DNA from: Erythrobacter mangrovi
Lineage (GTDB): Bacteria; Pseudomonadota; Alphaproteobacteria; Sphingomonadales; Sphingomonadaceae
DNA: 64,000 bases
NCBI RefSeq assembly: GCF_013260645.1
Contig: NZ_CP053921.1
Span: 2,405,289 to 2,469,288, forward strand
Direction of reading: 5' to 3'
The notes under the pieces were generated by a model, which saw only the letters and a list, made by a program, of their open reading frames with translations, was not told where the DNA came from and ran no database searches. Positions 19,801 through 27,368 of the stretch are shown here, one piece after another (position 1 is the first letter of the stretch; each line of letters starts with the position of its first letter). A program made the translations under genes and the position numbers.

Positions 19801-20193
19801 GACTTCCCAGGCGAGCCCATCGGCAACTCGCGTTGGCGTACCGCCGGTGATCGGCATGGTGTAAATGTCACCCAGCAGCGAAAAGGCCAGCTTCGAGCCG
19901 TCCGGTGAGACGTCGACATCCATCCACGTCCCTTCGTCGGTGCGGATCGGAACCTGCCGGATGGTGGCACCGCGCGGTGCAAGCACGTCCCACTTGTCGT
20001 CTTCCTTCGCCACTCCGGTCGCGGTCGCCGGGGCCGCCTGCACGACCATACCCGATCCATCCTTGGGCCCTTCGCCCTGCGATGCGCCCACTTCCTGTTC
20101 TTCGACAGGATTTGGGCTAGGTTCGGCGTTCTGCGCGAAGGCAGCCTGGCTCGCGAACAGGACCGCGAGGACGGAAGCGATACTCGATTTCAT
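16873..20193 (-). CDS. Exported beta-propeller / amidohydrolase fusion protein
   Basis: Large periplasmic protein, 1106 aa. A signal peptide (MKSSIASVLAVLFASQAAFA) precedes a long region of TolB-like PD40 propeller repeats, about residues 60-680 (for example RFSPDGKRIAFTSDRAGGDN), then an amidohydrolase domain from about 690 to the end with metal motif LVDAHAHG, further histidines in TVEHNVPVEHF and ISIGAHGQ, and the closing EVGKLADLLVLSEDP. I start at ATG 20193 (GGGGAAACC upstream) and not at the frame opening nine codons earlier. The reaction is unknown; relatives hydrolyse peptide-like or cyclic amide bonds. It lies 85 bp downstream of a LacI-type gene on the same strand, which may control it. 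Confidence 0.88.
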   Translation of the reverse strand: MKSSIASVLAVLFASQAAFAQNAEPSPNPVEEQEVGASQGEGPKDGSGMVVQAAPATATGVAKEDDKWDVLAPRGATIRQVPIRTDEGTWMDVDVSPDGSKLAFSLLGDIYTMPITGGTPTRVADGLAWEVQPRFSPDGKRIAFTSDRAGGDNIWVMNADGTDKRQVTKEEFRLLNQPSWSPDGNYIVAKKHFTTQRSAGTGEIWLYHVSGGGGVKLVARASEALQKELGEPTYAPSGDAVYYTRNVTSGPIFEYAQDSTQGTFAIERYDLATTEVTTVASGFGGAVRPSPSPDGKKLAFIRRDKDQTELWVKDLATGVERMIYGDLELDMQETWAVYGFYPLMDWTPDGASIVAWAGGKIQRISADGSGATVIPFRVDDTRGVADAPHPVIAVGEASFTAKIPRFASVSPDGRTVVFESLGKLYSKPVNGGEPRRLFADGGDALELWPSWSRDGKRITFVRWTDGGLGQVMVADAAGRSARAVTDMRGHYAVPQFSPDGRTIVFEKRSGGYLTSPEYSENEGIYAVPSTGGTPQLIARDTSEPQFGAESDRVFMLGRSGGKLQLLSAELDGDKRQVHAEGELVSGYSVSPRGDMLAFRENYEVFVTQLLPGGQAVTLGEKASALPVVRASKGGADYIGWTDGGSTLTWSMGPTLFRATTSAMFANAPQGKDAPKFEPPVSGVSLARTIAADKPSGTVVLTGARILTMTGDEAGAIENGVIVIEGDRIAAVGPASEIAVPAGAKVIDASGKVIMPGLVDAHAHGAQGQGDLVPQQNWSLVQNLALGTTTIHDPSSSASMIFAASERQRAGSLLAPRIFSTGEVIYGAKAPGVYARIDSYDDALAHVRRIKAQGGVSVKNYNQPRREQRQQVVAAARAEDMLVVAEGGSLFGMDMNLIADGNSTVEHNVPVEHFYEDVLQFWGGSQTNNTPTLVVTYGGLAGDPYWRQATDVFANPLMAHTPPRQLIADTARRVKAPQWAFVDDDAAREAKKLSQRGVKISIGAHGQQAGIGSHWELWSFVRGGMTPVEALRAGTIVSAQSLGMARDIGSLEVGKLADLLVLSEDPSADIRNSDKIERVMLGGRLYDARTMNEVETGTSRRQPYWWE

Positions 20194-20278
20194 GCTGGTT
20201 TCCCCAAAAACTCGCCGCATCTCATAGGCGGAGCGGCGCCCGGGGCAAATGTCGTTCGTCGAACCAGATCAGCCGTTC

Positions 20279-21319
20279 TCAGCCAACGCTGGCGCGCTCA
20301 ACCAGCCTTACTGGCACACGGCGTTCAGGCTTTTCACCTTCCCCGGCCAGCGCCGTGTCGACCAACAGCTTCCCCGCCAACGCAAAGTCTGGCTCCAGCG
20401 TGGTCAACGGTGGCGAGCTGAATTCGCCCGAACCGAGGCCGTCGAACCCGATGACCCCGACCTTGCCCGGAACCGATATCCCGCGTGCAGACAGTTCTTC
20501 GAGTGCGCCCAGGGCCATCGCATCGCAGGCGAAGAACAGGCCATCGAAAGCCGTCCCGCCTTCAACCAACGAAGCGATCGCGTTGCGACCTTGCGAAACG
20601 CGGTCCTCGCCTTCGCTCACCATCGGATCGCGCGGCGCAAGGCCCGCAGCCTCCATCGCGGTGCGATATCCTTCGTAGCGTTCGGAGAACTGGCGCTGCG
20701 AAGATGCAGTATCGCCAACGAAGACGATGTCTTTCGCCCCACCCTTGACCAGCCGCTCTACAGCGAGCTGACCGCCCTGTTGGTTGTCCGAACGAACCCA
20801 GACTGCGTCGTCGAACGGCGACCCCCAGAAGGCAATCGCGTCCGTTTCCTGCGCGCACTGGCGGAAGTATTCCCACGCCGCCGCATTGGTCGCGGTGCCG
20901 ATAACCACCACGCCATCGGCCTGCCGCCGCGCGACATAGTGGCCGAAGAAGTCTTCCGGTTGCGCCTGGAACGAGACCAGCGCTTCGTAACCCCGCTCTG
21001 CAGCAGCCGCGCAGGTACTCCCCAGCATGCTGTAGTAAAAAGGGTTGATGCTGGCAGCCCCCTCGCCCGAGCGACCGATCACCACAACCGCTATGGTGCC
21101 CGTTTCACCCTTTCGCAGGCCTGCAGCGCGCGCATTGACGAAATAGCCCAGCTCGGCAGCAGCCTGCTCTACCCGCCGCCTCGTGGCTTCGGTTATCGTT
21201 TCGGATCCCGAGAGCGCCCGGCTGACCGTCGACTGGCTCACTCCGGCGCGTTCGGCGACATCGATCGATGTGACCCGACGCAATTTCGCCTTGTCGTTGT
21301 TCGGCATTCCTCGCCCCAT
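20279..21319 (-). CDS. LacI-family transcriptional regulator
   Basis: DNA-binding repressor, 346 aa. The N-terminal helix-turn-helix with hinge is classical: VTSIDVAERAGVSQSTVSRALSGSETITEATRRRV in outline, followed by ELGYFVNARAAGL. The rest is a periplasmic-binding-protein-like effector domain (FFACDAMALGALEELSARGI, VGVIGFDGLGSGEFSSPPLTTL). An alternative start is the Met four codons on (21307). The effector, probably a sugar-like molecule, is unknown. It is divergent from the PilZ-flippase operon (112-bp gap) and upstream of the propeller-amidohydrolase, so it could control either side. Confidence 0.9.
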   Translation of the reverse strand: MGRGMPNNDKAKLRRVTSIDVAERAGVSQSTVSRALSGSETITEATRRRVEQAAAELGYFVNARAAGLRKGETGTIAVVVIGRSGEGAASINPFYYSMLGSTCAAAAERGYEALVSFQAQPEDFFGHYVARRQADGVVVIGTATNAAAWEYFRQCAQETDAIAFWGSPFDDAVWVRSDNQQGGQLAVERLVKGGAKDIVFVGDTASSQRQFSERYEGYRTAMEAAGLAPRDPMVSEGEDRVSQGRNAIASLVEGGTAFDGLFFACDAMALGALEELSARGISVPGKVGVIGFDGLGSGEFSSPPLTTLEPDFALAGKLLVDTALAGEGEKPERRVPVRLVERASVG

Positions 21320-21431
21320 TGTTCTTCAGCGCTGCCCTAAACCAGTGCGTTGAGGAATGCGATAGGCTCATCCAACGCTTGCACCGGCCGCGGATAGCGG
21401 AGCATAAGAGGAAACGTTGCAGGAAAGAGCT

Positions 21432-21740
21432 ATGTCACGGGATAACCGAAGGGAGGAGCGGTTCGTCGTCGAAGTGGCGGGCCGCTATCGTGCTCGCCAC
21501 GGCGCATCGCGTGACATCTGGATCAAGGATATCTCGGAATACGGTTGCCGTTTCTTCGACAAGTTCTCGATACTTGAGATCGACAGCGAAATACTGATCA
21601 AGGTCGGCAATATCGGACCGATCCCGACCGAAGTAAAATGGCGCGACGGCAGTACGGTGGGGGGCGAGTTCGAGCGCCCGCTTCATCCGAGCGTGCTTGA
21701 CCATATTCGTCGAGAGATGGATCGCAGAGACAGCCTCTGA
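21432..21740 (+). CDS. PilZ domain c-di-GMP-binding protein
   Basis: Small cytoplasmic c-di-GMP receptor, 102 aa. Both ligand-binding signatures are present: an arginine cluster at the N-terminus (RDNRREERF, fitting RxxxR) and DISEYG, fitting (D/N)xSxxG. The domain fills nearly the whole protein. Start ATG 21432 has AGGAAAGAGCT just upstream; a TTG five codons earlier is less likely. The stop is one base before the start of a polysaccharide flippase gene, so the two are almost certainly co-transcribed, suggesting c-di-GMP control of polysaccharide export or synthesis. Confidence 0.88.
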   Translation: MSRDNRREERFVVEVAGRYRARHGASRDIWIKDISEYGCRFFDKFSILEIDSEILIKVGNIGPIPTEVKWRDGSTVGGEFERPLHPSVLDHIRREMDRRDSL

Positions 21741-21741
21741 C

Positions 21742-23121
21742 ATGCAGGGCCCCGCCCAGCGCCGCCTTGTCCAGGCGCTACTTTCCTATCTGATGGGTAT
21801 CGCAACGCGGGTGATCGTGCAGATCGCCGCCCTGCCGATCCTGTTTGCACACTGGACCGCCGAACGCGTCGGCACCTGGATGCTGGTCTACGCCCTGCCC
21901 TCCTATTTCGTAGTGGCTGGCAGCGCTTTTGCCAGCGCGGGGGGAAACCTGGCACTCGCTGCCTCCCGTGAAGAGCGTTGGCCGGAGGCACGGGCTGCAT
22001 TTCGTGCAAGCTGGGTTTGGGCGGCGGCGTCCGGCTTAGCTATTGCGGGACTGTTCTATGCCGCTGCAACGCTGATCCAAGACAGCACTGCCCAGCGGCT
22101 TGGCCTGCTGGGCGCCGACGAACTGCGCGCCTGCGCACTGTGGCTGGGGGTCTATTTCGTCGCCGTTGCCCAAGCTTCGGTGATGCTCGTCCCGATGCGG
22201 GTCGGCGAACGTTACCCGCAGTTCTACACGGTGCAGAACCTTGCCAGCCTTGCCGAAGTCGCGGTGCTCGTCATCTGCGTGCCGCAGAGCACCTCTTACG
22301 AGCTGCTGGCTTTCGGACTGGCGATGCTTCGGACCGTCGTTGCCATTGTCCTAACTCTGCTGGCGTGGCGCGCGAGCCCGATGCTCTTTCGCGGCGCGGC
22401 CACGGCACTAGACCGCAGCCTGCGGGCGATGGCCCTCCCCTCTGCCGCTTTCATGGTCCTGCCGATGGTCTACGTGTTGAACCTGCAGGGATACACGCTG
22501 GTGGTTGGCGCAACCTTTGGGGCAGCGACGGTCGCCGGTTTCGTGGCCACCCGCGTGATCGTCCGCGCGATAGATGTCGTCATGTCGGTCATCTACGCCT
22601 CGCAATTCAACGAGGCCGGCTATCTTGGCGCCGGCAAGCGCGACATCCAGCGCCGCCAGCTGGCGACGATGACCATGGTAACGCTGGCCGGTGTTCTGAC
22701 CTTCTCGGCGGCGCTGGCGTTCGTGGGTCCATGGCTTCAACAGCTGCTCAGTTCCGGCAAGAGCACGTTCGATCCGTTGGTCGCTTTGGTCTTGCTCGCA
22801 TCGGGCCTGATCCGCGCGCTGGCGACCACACCGCAGGCCTTGATCGCCGCCGAAAACATGCATGCGAAGCTGGCGACGAGCTATCTCGCCGTATCGCTTG
22901 CCTGTCTGCCTGTGGCCGCAGGGCTGGCGCTTGCGGGACTGCCGCTGGCAATCGTGCTGCTGGTGCTGATACCCGCCGAACTGGGTCAGGCCATTCCCGC
23001 CTTTCGCATCATCCTGCGTCACCTGGAGTGGGGCAAACGCGACCTTCTGGCAGCACTGTTCCATCGCGACAGGATCGGCGACATGCTCCAGCTCATGCGT
23101 TTTCTCGTGCATCGCCGCTAG
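21742..23121 (+). CDS. Polysaccharide flippase-like membrane protein (Wzx/MOP superfamily)
   Basis: Inner-membrane protein of 459 aa with about twelve hydrophobic helices, resembling lipid-linked oligosaccharide flippases of the MOP superfamily (long hydrophobic stretches, basic N-terminus GPAQRRLVQALL, CASQF-like region YASQFNEAGYLG). It probably moves a lipid-linked sugar unit across the membrane. I start at ATG 21742, one base after the PilZ stop; the frame is open from 21697, but that part overlaps PilZ. The downstream polymerase-like gene supports the role. Sequence signatures in this family are weak, so another MOP-type transporter is possible. Confidence 0.75.
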   Translation: MQGPAQRRLVQALLSYLMGIATRVIVQIAALPILFAHWTAERVGTWMLVYALPSYFVVAGSAFASAGGNLALAASREERWPEARAAFRASWVWAAASGLAIAGLFYAAATLIQDSTAQRLGLLGADELRACALWLGVYFVAVAQASVMLVPMRVGERYPQFYTVQNLASLAEVAVLVICVPQSTSYELLAFGLAMLRTVVAIVLTLLAWRASPMLFRGAATALDRSLRAMALPSAAFMVLPMVYVLNLQGYTLVVGATFGAATVAGFVATRVIVRAIDVVMSVIYASQFNEAGYLGAGKRDIQRRQLATMTMVTLAGVLTFSAALAFVGPWLQQLLSSGKSTFDPLVALVLLASGLIRALATTPQALIAAENMHAKLATSYLAVSLACLPVAAGLALAGLPLAIVLLVLIPAELGQAIPAFRIILRHLEWGKRDLLAALFHRDRIGDMLQLMRFLVHRR

Positions 23122-23163
23122 CGTCGGCTTGCCCGCGCGACCTTACCCCTTAAAGGTCACAGC

Positions 23164-24549
23164 ATGTACGACGTGCTGCTCATCGCATCCTGCGTCCTGT
23201 TCCTGGGCGTGTGCCTTGCCTATGCCAGGCATGAAGCGGCGAGCCTGTTCCATCCGGCGACGATCTACCTGGGATTTCACGGTTTCATCTTTGTGATCCG
23301 GCCGCTGTTCGCGCGCTGGTATCACTTCGATCTGGTCTATCGGGTCTATGATTTCCAGCCCTCGATGGCGAACAAGATCACAGTGATCCTGGGAGCCAAC
23401 TTGGCCATGCTAGTCTTCACCGGCGTCTCCCTAATGATCGCCAACCGGCCAGTTTTACCCGTCCCGTCGCGGGAGGAATTCGATCGCCTGCGCCGCTCCT
23501 TGGCCGGACCGATCATTGCAGCTTTGATCCTGCTCGCGCCGCTCGCAATCGCCTCGCAGCTGGAAGCGTGGTCGCGCCGTGCCGATCCTTATGCCTCGAT
23601 GGCCCGCGACGCCGGCACCGGCATCATGGTCAACGTGAGTGCCAACGGATGGTTCAACGAGGCCGCGCTGATGCTGGCCCCGCTGACCGTCCTTGCCGTG
23701 TGGCTGCTGCGGTTTCGCGCTTCGGCGTGGATCGTATTCGGCCTGTCCAGCCTGCTGATGCTGGGCTCGGGAGGTCGGGGAAGCTTCGTCTTCACCGCGA
23801 TTGCACTGGCAATGCTGTATCTGCTGGAAAGGCGCCGCAGCTGGTTCGACTGGAAGATCGCCGGGCTCGCGCTGGTCAGCCTCGTATCGTTCAACCTGAT
23901 CGTGATCGACCGCGGTGCGGCGGTCCGCGAATTGTTCGGCGCAGACAGCGGCGAAACCTACACCTCCGCGCGCGAGCTCGCACCGCTCGAACATATGGAC
24001 TTCGCCAACCTCGAGTACTTCGAGTTCATAACCTATGCGATCCCGGAGCGGACGGGCAGTTGGGACTATTTCGCGCATAATCTGCAGATCTTCACGGAGC
24101 CTGTCCCCCGAACCCTGTGGAAGGACAAGCCCATCGGCTCACCCGTCAAGTTCTTCGAATTGTGGGATTATGGCACGCCCATCGGGATGACCAATTCACT
24201 GCCAGGCGCAGGTTGGATGTCACTCGGCTATCTCGGGATTGTAGTACAGGCGGCCTTCTTCGCGCTCGTCTACGGGCTGGTCTACTCCCGCCTGCTCACA
24301 CGCTCGCAAGAGCCGTTGCCGCGGCTCGCCTATGTGCTGTTGGCAGCTACCTCACTCGTCGTGTTCCGCGACGGCATCCTGCTGACCCTTTTGCGCCAGC
24401 TGCCCTTCTATTTCGGGCCCTTCCTGCTTGTACTCGCCTTCATGCGGCTCAAATCGCGCCCCACATCGCAATGGGCCCCAGCTCCGTCGCATGTCGAACC
24501 GCCGACCAGCCCCGCAGAGCGGCGTCGCGAACTGGCACGGCGTGCCTGA
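23164..24549 (+). CDS. O-antigen/exopolysaccharide polymerase-like membrane protein
   Basis: Inner-membrane protein of 461 aa with about ten to twelve hydrophobic helices and a larger non-membrane segment near residues 260-340 (containing SYTSARELAPLEHMD-type and PVPRTLWKDKPIGSPVKF sequences). The pattern, with a Pro-Arg-x-Leu-Trp-x-x-Lys-Pro loop followed by SLPGAGWMSLGYLG, is that of Wzy-like repeat-unit polymerases. It follows the flippase-like gene by 42 bp, giving a PilZ-Wzx-Wzy order. No glycosyltransferase or initiating sugar transferase is adjacent. The last 30 residues are polar and rich in Pro, Arg and Ala. Specific polymer unknown. Confidence 0.7.
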   Translation: MYDVLLIASCVLFLGVCLAYARHEAASLFHPATIYLGFHGFIFVIRPLFARWYHFDLVYRVYDFQPSMANKITVILGANLAMLVFTGVSLMIANRPVLPVPSREEFDRLRRSLAGPIIAALILLAPLAIASQLEAWSRRADPYASMARDAGTGIMVNVSANGWFNEAALMLAPLTVLAVWLLRFRASAWIVFGLSSLLMLGSGGRGSFVFTAIALAMLYLLERRRSWFDWKIAGLALVSLVSFNLIVIDRGAAVRELFGADSGETYTSARELAPLEHMDFANLEYFEFITYAIPERTGSWDYFAHNLQIFTEPVPRTLWKDKPIGSPVKFFELWDYGTPIGMTNSLPGAGWMSLGYLGIVVQAAFFALVYGLVYSRLLTRSQEPLPRLAYVLLAATSLVVFRDGILLTLLRQLPFYFGPFLLVLAFMRLKSRPTSQWAPAPSHVEPPTSPAERRRELARRA

Positions 24550-25016
24550 CACGACGTTAGCTCACAGGCGGGGCGCGTAGCTGCGCTTGCCGCCAAGCAG
24601 CCGCGTGTTAAATGCCGTCGACCAGCGCGGCACGATGCACCCCTTCAAATAATGGCGATAGGATCGGGAAAGTTCCTCTCGTTCGAATGCACCGACGGGA
24701 TGGTTGGTCAGGAGCGGCTTACAGGCGGGCAGGTGCAGGACCACGCTCGTTTCGATTGTGCAGAAGGGAGGAAACGCCTGCGTAATGCACGCCGACCGTC
24801 AGCGTGCGATTGTACCCAGTCGCCCTCCATCTTCAACCGTCGCGACACCTTCACAAAAAGCCTGTGGCGAGCGGCGCCACCAGCAATCCATGAAAACGAG
24901 GGGTCATCACACCAGCGTTAGTCGTTCCTGCGGGAGAGGCCAAGAAGTTGCACTTCAAAACCGACTGGCGCTTCCCGCCAGACTAGGTTACGTTTACGTC
25001 AACTGGGAGATTATGG
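24550..25016. other. Intergenic region between the polymerase-like gene and the monooxygenase
   Basis: 467 bp without a convincing gene. A stem-loop (GGCGG...CCGCC with inner GCGC pairs, 24567-24594) follows the polymerase-like gene and may terminate it. On the minus strand a 60-codon open frame, 24562-24744, ends in codons that look like genuine high-GC coding sequence (for example PRWSTAFNTRLLGGKRSY) but starts at GTG without a ribosome-binding site; it may be a gene remnant. An ACGT-type repeat lies just before the monooxygenase start. The middle, 24750-24980, shows nothing I can interpret. Confidence 0.5.
24987..25003. promoter_or_regulatory. Possible operator before the monooxygenase gene
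   Basis: GTTACGTTTACGTCAAC at 24987-25003 is an imperfect inverted repeat of two ACGT half-sites (arms GTTACGT and ACGTCAAC, one base unequal). It ends just before the GGGAG ribosome-binding site. TetR- or MerR-type regulators of acyl-CoA pathways often use ACGT-containing sites; the link is inference only. Confidence 0.3.
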
Positions 25017-26519
25017 ATGAATCAACAGGTGAACGATTTCGACGTTCTTATTGTCGGTGCGGGCATATCGGGCATCGGTATGGCGGCACATATGCGCGAG
25101 AAGGCGCCGGGGCATAGTTTCGCCATCGTCGAGCGGCGCGACAATCTGGGTGGTACCTGGGACCTGTTCCGTTACCCTGGCATCCGTTCCGACAGTGATA
25201 TGCATACGCTCGGCTTCGATTTCGAACCGTGGAAGCACGAAAAGTCGATCGCAGACGGCCCCGCCATTCTCGAATACCTCGACCGGATCGTCGACGAGCG
25301 CGACATTCGCCGCCACATTCGCTTTGGTCAAAAGGTGGTCGCGGCCGACTGGCACGAAAGCGACGCGCGCTGGCACGTCACGCTGGAGACCAGCGAAGGC
25401 GAAAAGAAGCATGTCAGCGCCAATTGGCTTTACCTCGGCTCCGGCTACTACGACTATGACGAGCCCTATGACCCGGGCTTCGATTTCGGCGAATTCGACG
25501 GTCAGGTAATCCACCCGCAATTCTGGCCCAAGGACCTCGACTACGCGGGCAAGAATGTCGTGGTTATCGGATCGGGTGCGACCGCGGTGACGATCGTGCC
25601 ATCGATGTCGGACAAGGCGGCCAAGGTCACCATGCTCCAGCGCACCCCGACCTGGATGTTCAGCCGACCGGCGAAAGACGCCTTTGCCAATACGCTGCGC
25701 AAGATCCTGCCCGAGAAACTGGCCTATCGGATCACTCGCTGGAAGAACATCACGCTTCAGGACATCAGCTTCAAACGTGCCCGCACGCGGCCGGAAAAGG
25801 TCGCTGACTTCCTGCACACGAAGATCCGCAAGATCATGGGCAAGGACTTCGATCTCACGCCCTTCACCCCGCCCTACAACCCGTGGGACCAGCGCCTGTG
25901 CCTGGTGCCCGACGACGACCTGTTCGCCGCCATCAAGAAGGGCAAGGCCGACGTCGTCACCGGCCACATCAAGGCATTCGAGAAGGGTGGCGTGCGGTTG
26001 AGCGACGATCGCTTCCTGCCCGCCGATATCGTTGTCACCGCGACTGGCCTCAAGCTTGCTGTTGCCGGCAAGATCGCGCTGTCGAAGGACGGTGCCCCGA
26101 TCAACCTGGCGGATCACTTCTACTATAAGGGCTGCATGTTCTCGAACGTGCCGAACCTGGCTGTGGTATTCGGTTATCTCAACGCCAGCTGGACGCTGCG
26201 AGCGGATATCAACTCGGACTACATCTGCCGCGTGCTCAATCACCAGAAGGCCACCGGCACCGACGTCGCGGTCCCGGTGCTGCCGACGGACCACAAGCTG
26301 GAAGAAGACGACATCTTCGACTTCTCGAGCGGCTACATCCAGCGCGGCAAGCACATCATGTCAAAGAACGCGGTGGCCTATCCCTGGCGGCTCAACCAGG
26401 AATATGTAATCGACCGCAAGCGGATGAAGGCCGACCCAGTCGACGATGGAATACTGGGGCTTTATCAACATGGTGCCAATGCGCGCGAGCCTGAGGAACA
26501 GCTCGAAGCAGCGGAGTAG
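25017..26519 (+). CDS. Flavin-containing monooxygenase, Baeyer-Villiger type
   Basis: Cytoplasmic FAD/NADPH monooxygenase of 500 aa. FAD-binding fold near the N-terminus (LIVGAGISGIG, then GGTWDLFRYPGIRSDSDMH), the Baeyer-Villiger fingerprint F160-x-G-x3-H166-x3-W170-P171 (FDGQVIHPQFWP), and a second Rossmann motif for NADPH (VVVIGSGATAVT). Such enzymes insert oxygen next to ketones to give esters or lactones, or oxidise N/S atoms. Of two close ATG codons (25013 and 25017) the second is in frame and better spaced from GGGAG. It stands alone with its own upstream repeat. The substrate is unknown; a cyclic or long-chain ketone is plausible. A second family member is at 36678-38228. Confidence 0.9.
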   Translation: MNQQVNDFDVLIVGAGISGIGMAAHMREKAPGHSFAIVERRDNLGGTWDLFRYPGIRSDSDMHTLGFDFEPWKHEKSIADGPAILEYLDRIVDERDIRRHIRFGQKVVAADWHESDARWHVTLETSEGEKKHVSANWLYLGSGYYDYDEPYDPGFDFGEFDGQVIHPQFWPKDLDYAGKNVVVIGSGATAVTIVPSMSDKAAKVTMLQRTPTWMFSRPAKDAFANTLRKILPEKLAYRITRWKNITLQDISFKRARTRPEKVADFLHTKIRKIMGKDFDLTPFTPPYNPWDQRLCLVPDDDLFAAIKKGKADVVTGHIKAFEKGGVRLSDDRFLPADIVVTATGLKLAVAGKIALSKDGAPINLADHFYYKGCMFSNVPNLAVVFGYLNASWTLRADINSDYICRVLNHQKATGTDVAVPVLPTDHKLEEDDIFDFSSGYIQRGKHIMSKNAVAYPWRLNQEYVIDRKRMKADPVDDGILGLYQHGANAREPEEQLEAAE

Positions 26520-26552
26520 CATTCGCGCGCATTGCGCATTACGGCAGCTGGT

Positions 26553-27311
26553 ATGAGCGAACGCATCTATACCGCCGGGCTCGTCGTGATCGGCGACGAG
26601 ATCCTTTCCGGCCGCACGCATGACAAGAATATCGCGCAGGTGGCAAGCTGGCTGCAGGTGCAAGGCATCCGCTTGGCCGAAGTGCGAGTGGTGCCCGACG
26701 TCGTCGAGCGAATCGTCGAGGCGGTCAACGCGCTGCGCGAACAGAACGATTACCTGTTCACCACCGGCGGGATCGGCCCAACCCATGACGACATCACCGT
26801 CGACGCCGTGGCCGAAGCGCTGGGGGTTGGGGTTATGGTTCATCCGGAAGCGCGGGCGATGCTCGAACGCTACTACGGTGGCCGTGGCCTGGAACTGACC
26901 GAAGCGCGGCTGCGCATGGCGCGCGTGCCGGAAGGTGCCGACCTTATCCCCAATCGCATGTCCGGCGCGCCGGGTATCAAGATCGGCAATCTCCACCTGA
27001 TGGCTGGGGTTCCGCACATCACGGCGGGTATGCTCGATGCGTTGACGGGCACGCTCGAAGGCGGGGCGCCGCTACTAACCGAGACGATCGGTTGCTGGAC
27101 GCCCGAGAGCGAAGTTGCCGACATCCTGCGCCAAGTGGAAAAGGCGCATGAGAGCTGTCAGATCGGCAGCTATCCTTTTTTCCGCGAAGGCCGCGTCGGA
27201 GCAAACTTTGTCGTCCGCTCGACCGATGCGGATGAGTTGAAGAGCTGCGTCGACAGCCTGTGCGACGGGCTGGCCACCGCCGGGTTCGACTTTACCCCCG
27301 GGGGAATCTGA
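26553..27311 (+). CDS. CinA-like molybdopterin-binding domain protein
   Basis: Protein of 252 aa matching the N-terminal (MoaB/MogA-like, COG1058) domain of CinA competence/damage-inducible proteins. Seen: TAGLVVIGDEILSGRTHDKN at the start, FTTGGIGPTHDDITVDAVAEALG and the later PNRMSGAPGIKIGNLHLMAGVP. It lacks the C-terminal nicotinamide-nucleotide amidase domain of full-length CinA, as is common for short alphaproteobacterial versions. The domain acts as an ADP-ribose pyrophosphatase-like enzyme in characterised relatives; here only nucleotide or pterin binding can be inferred. I start at ATG 26553; a TTG seven codons earlier is also in frame. It follows the monooxygenase by 33 bp on the same strand. 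Confidence 0.85.
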   Translation: MSERIYTAGLVVIGDEILSGRTHDKNIAQVASWLQVQGIRLAEVRVVPDVVERIVEAVNALREQNDYLFTTGGIGPTHDDITVDAVAEALGVGVMVHPEARAMLERYYGGRGLELTEARLRMARVPEGADLIPNRMSGAPGIKIGNLHLMAGVPHITAGMLDALTGTLEGGAPLLTETIGCWTPESEVADILRQVEKAHESCQIGSYPFFREGRVGANFVVRSTDADELKSCVDSLCDGLATAGFDFTPGGI

Positions 27312-27343
27312 ACCGCCCTTCCCAGCCTGCCAAGGCCGCGATA

Positions 27344-27362
27344 ATCCCCTGTTAGAGGGGAT
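27344..27362 (+). promoter_or_regulatory. Hairpin that would cover the ribosome-binding site of the DUF2339 gene
   Basis: ATCCCCT (27344-27350) pairs perfectly with AGGGGAT (27356-27362) across a five-base loop. The right arm contains AGGGG, the only good ribosome-binding sequence for the ATG at 27369 (eight bases away). In RNA the stem would hide that site. A regulatory role is inferred. Confidence 0.45.
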
Positions 27363-27368
27363 AGGTGT

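Noticed and set aside
24704..25117. A 137-codon plus-strand frame overlapping the monooxygenase start
   Set aside because: Runs out of frame into a well-supported gene and has no recognisable sequence.
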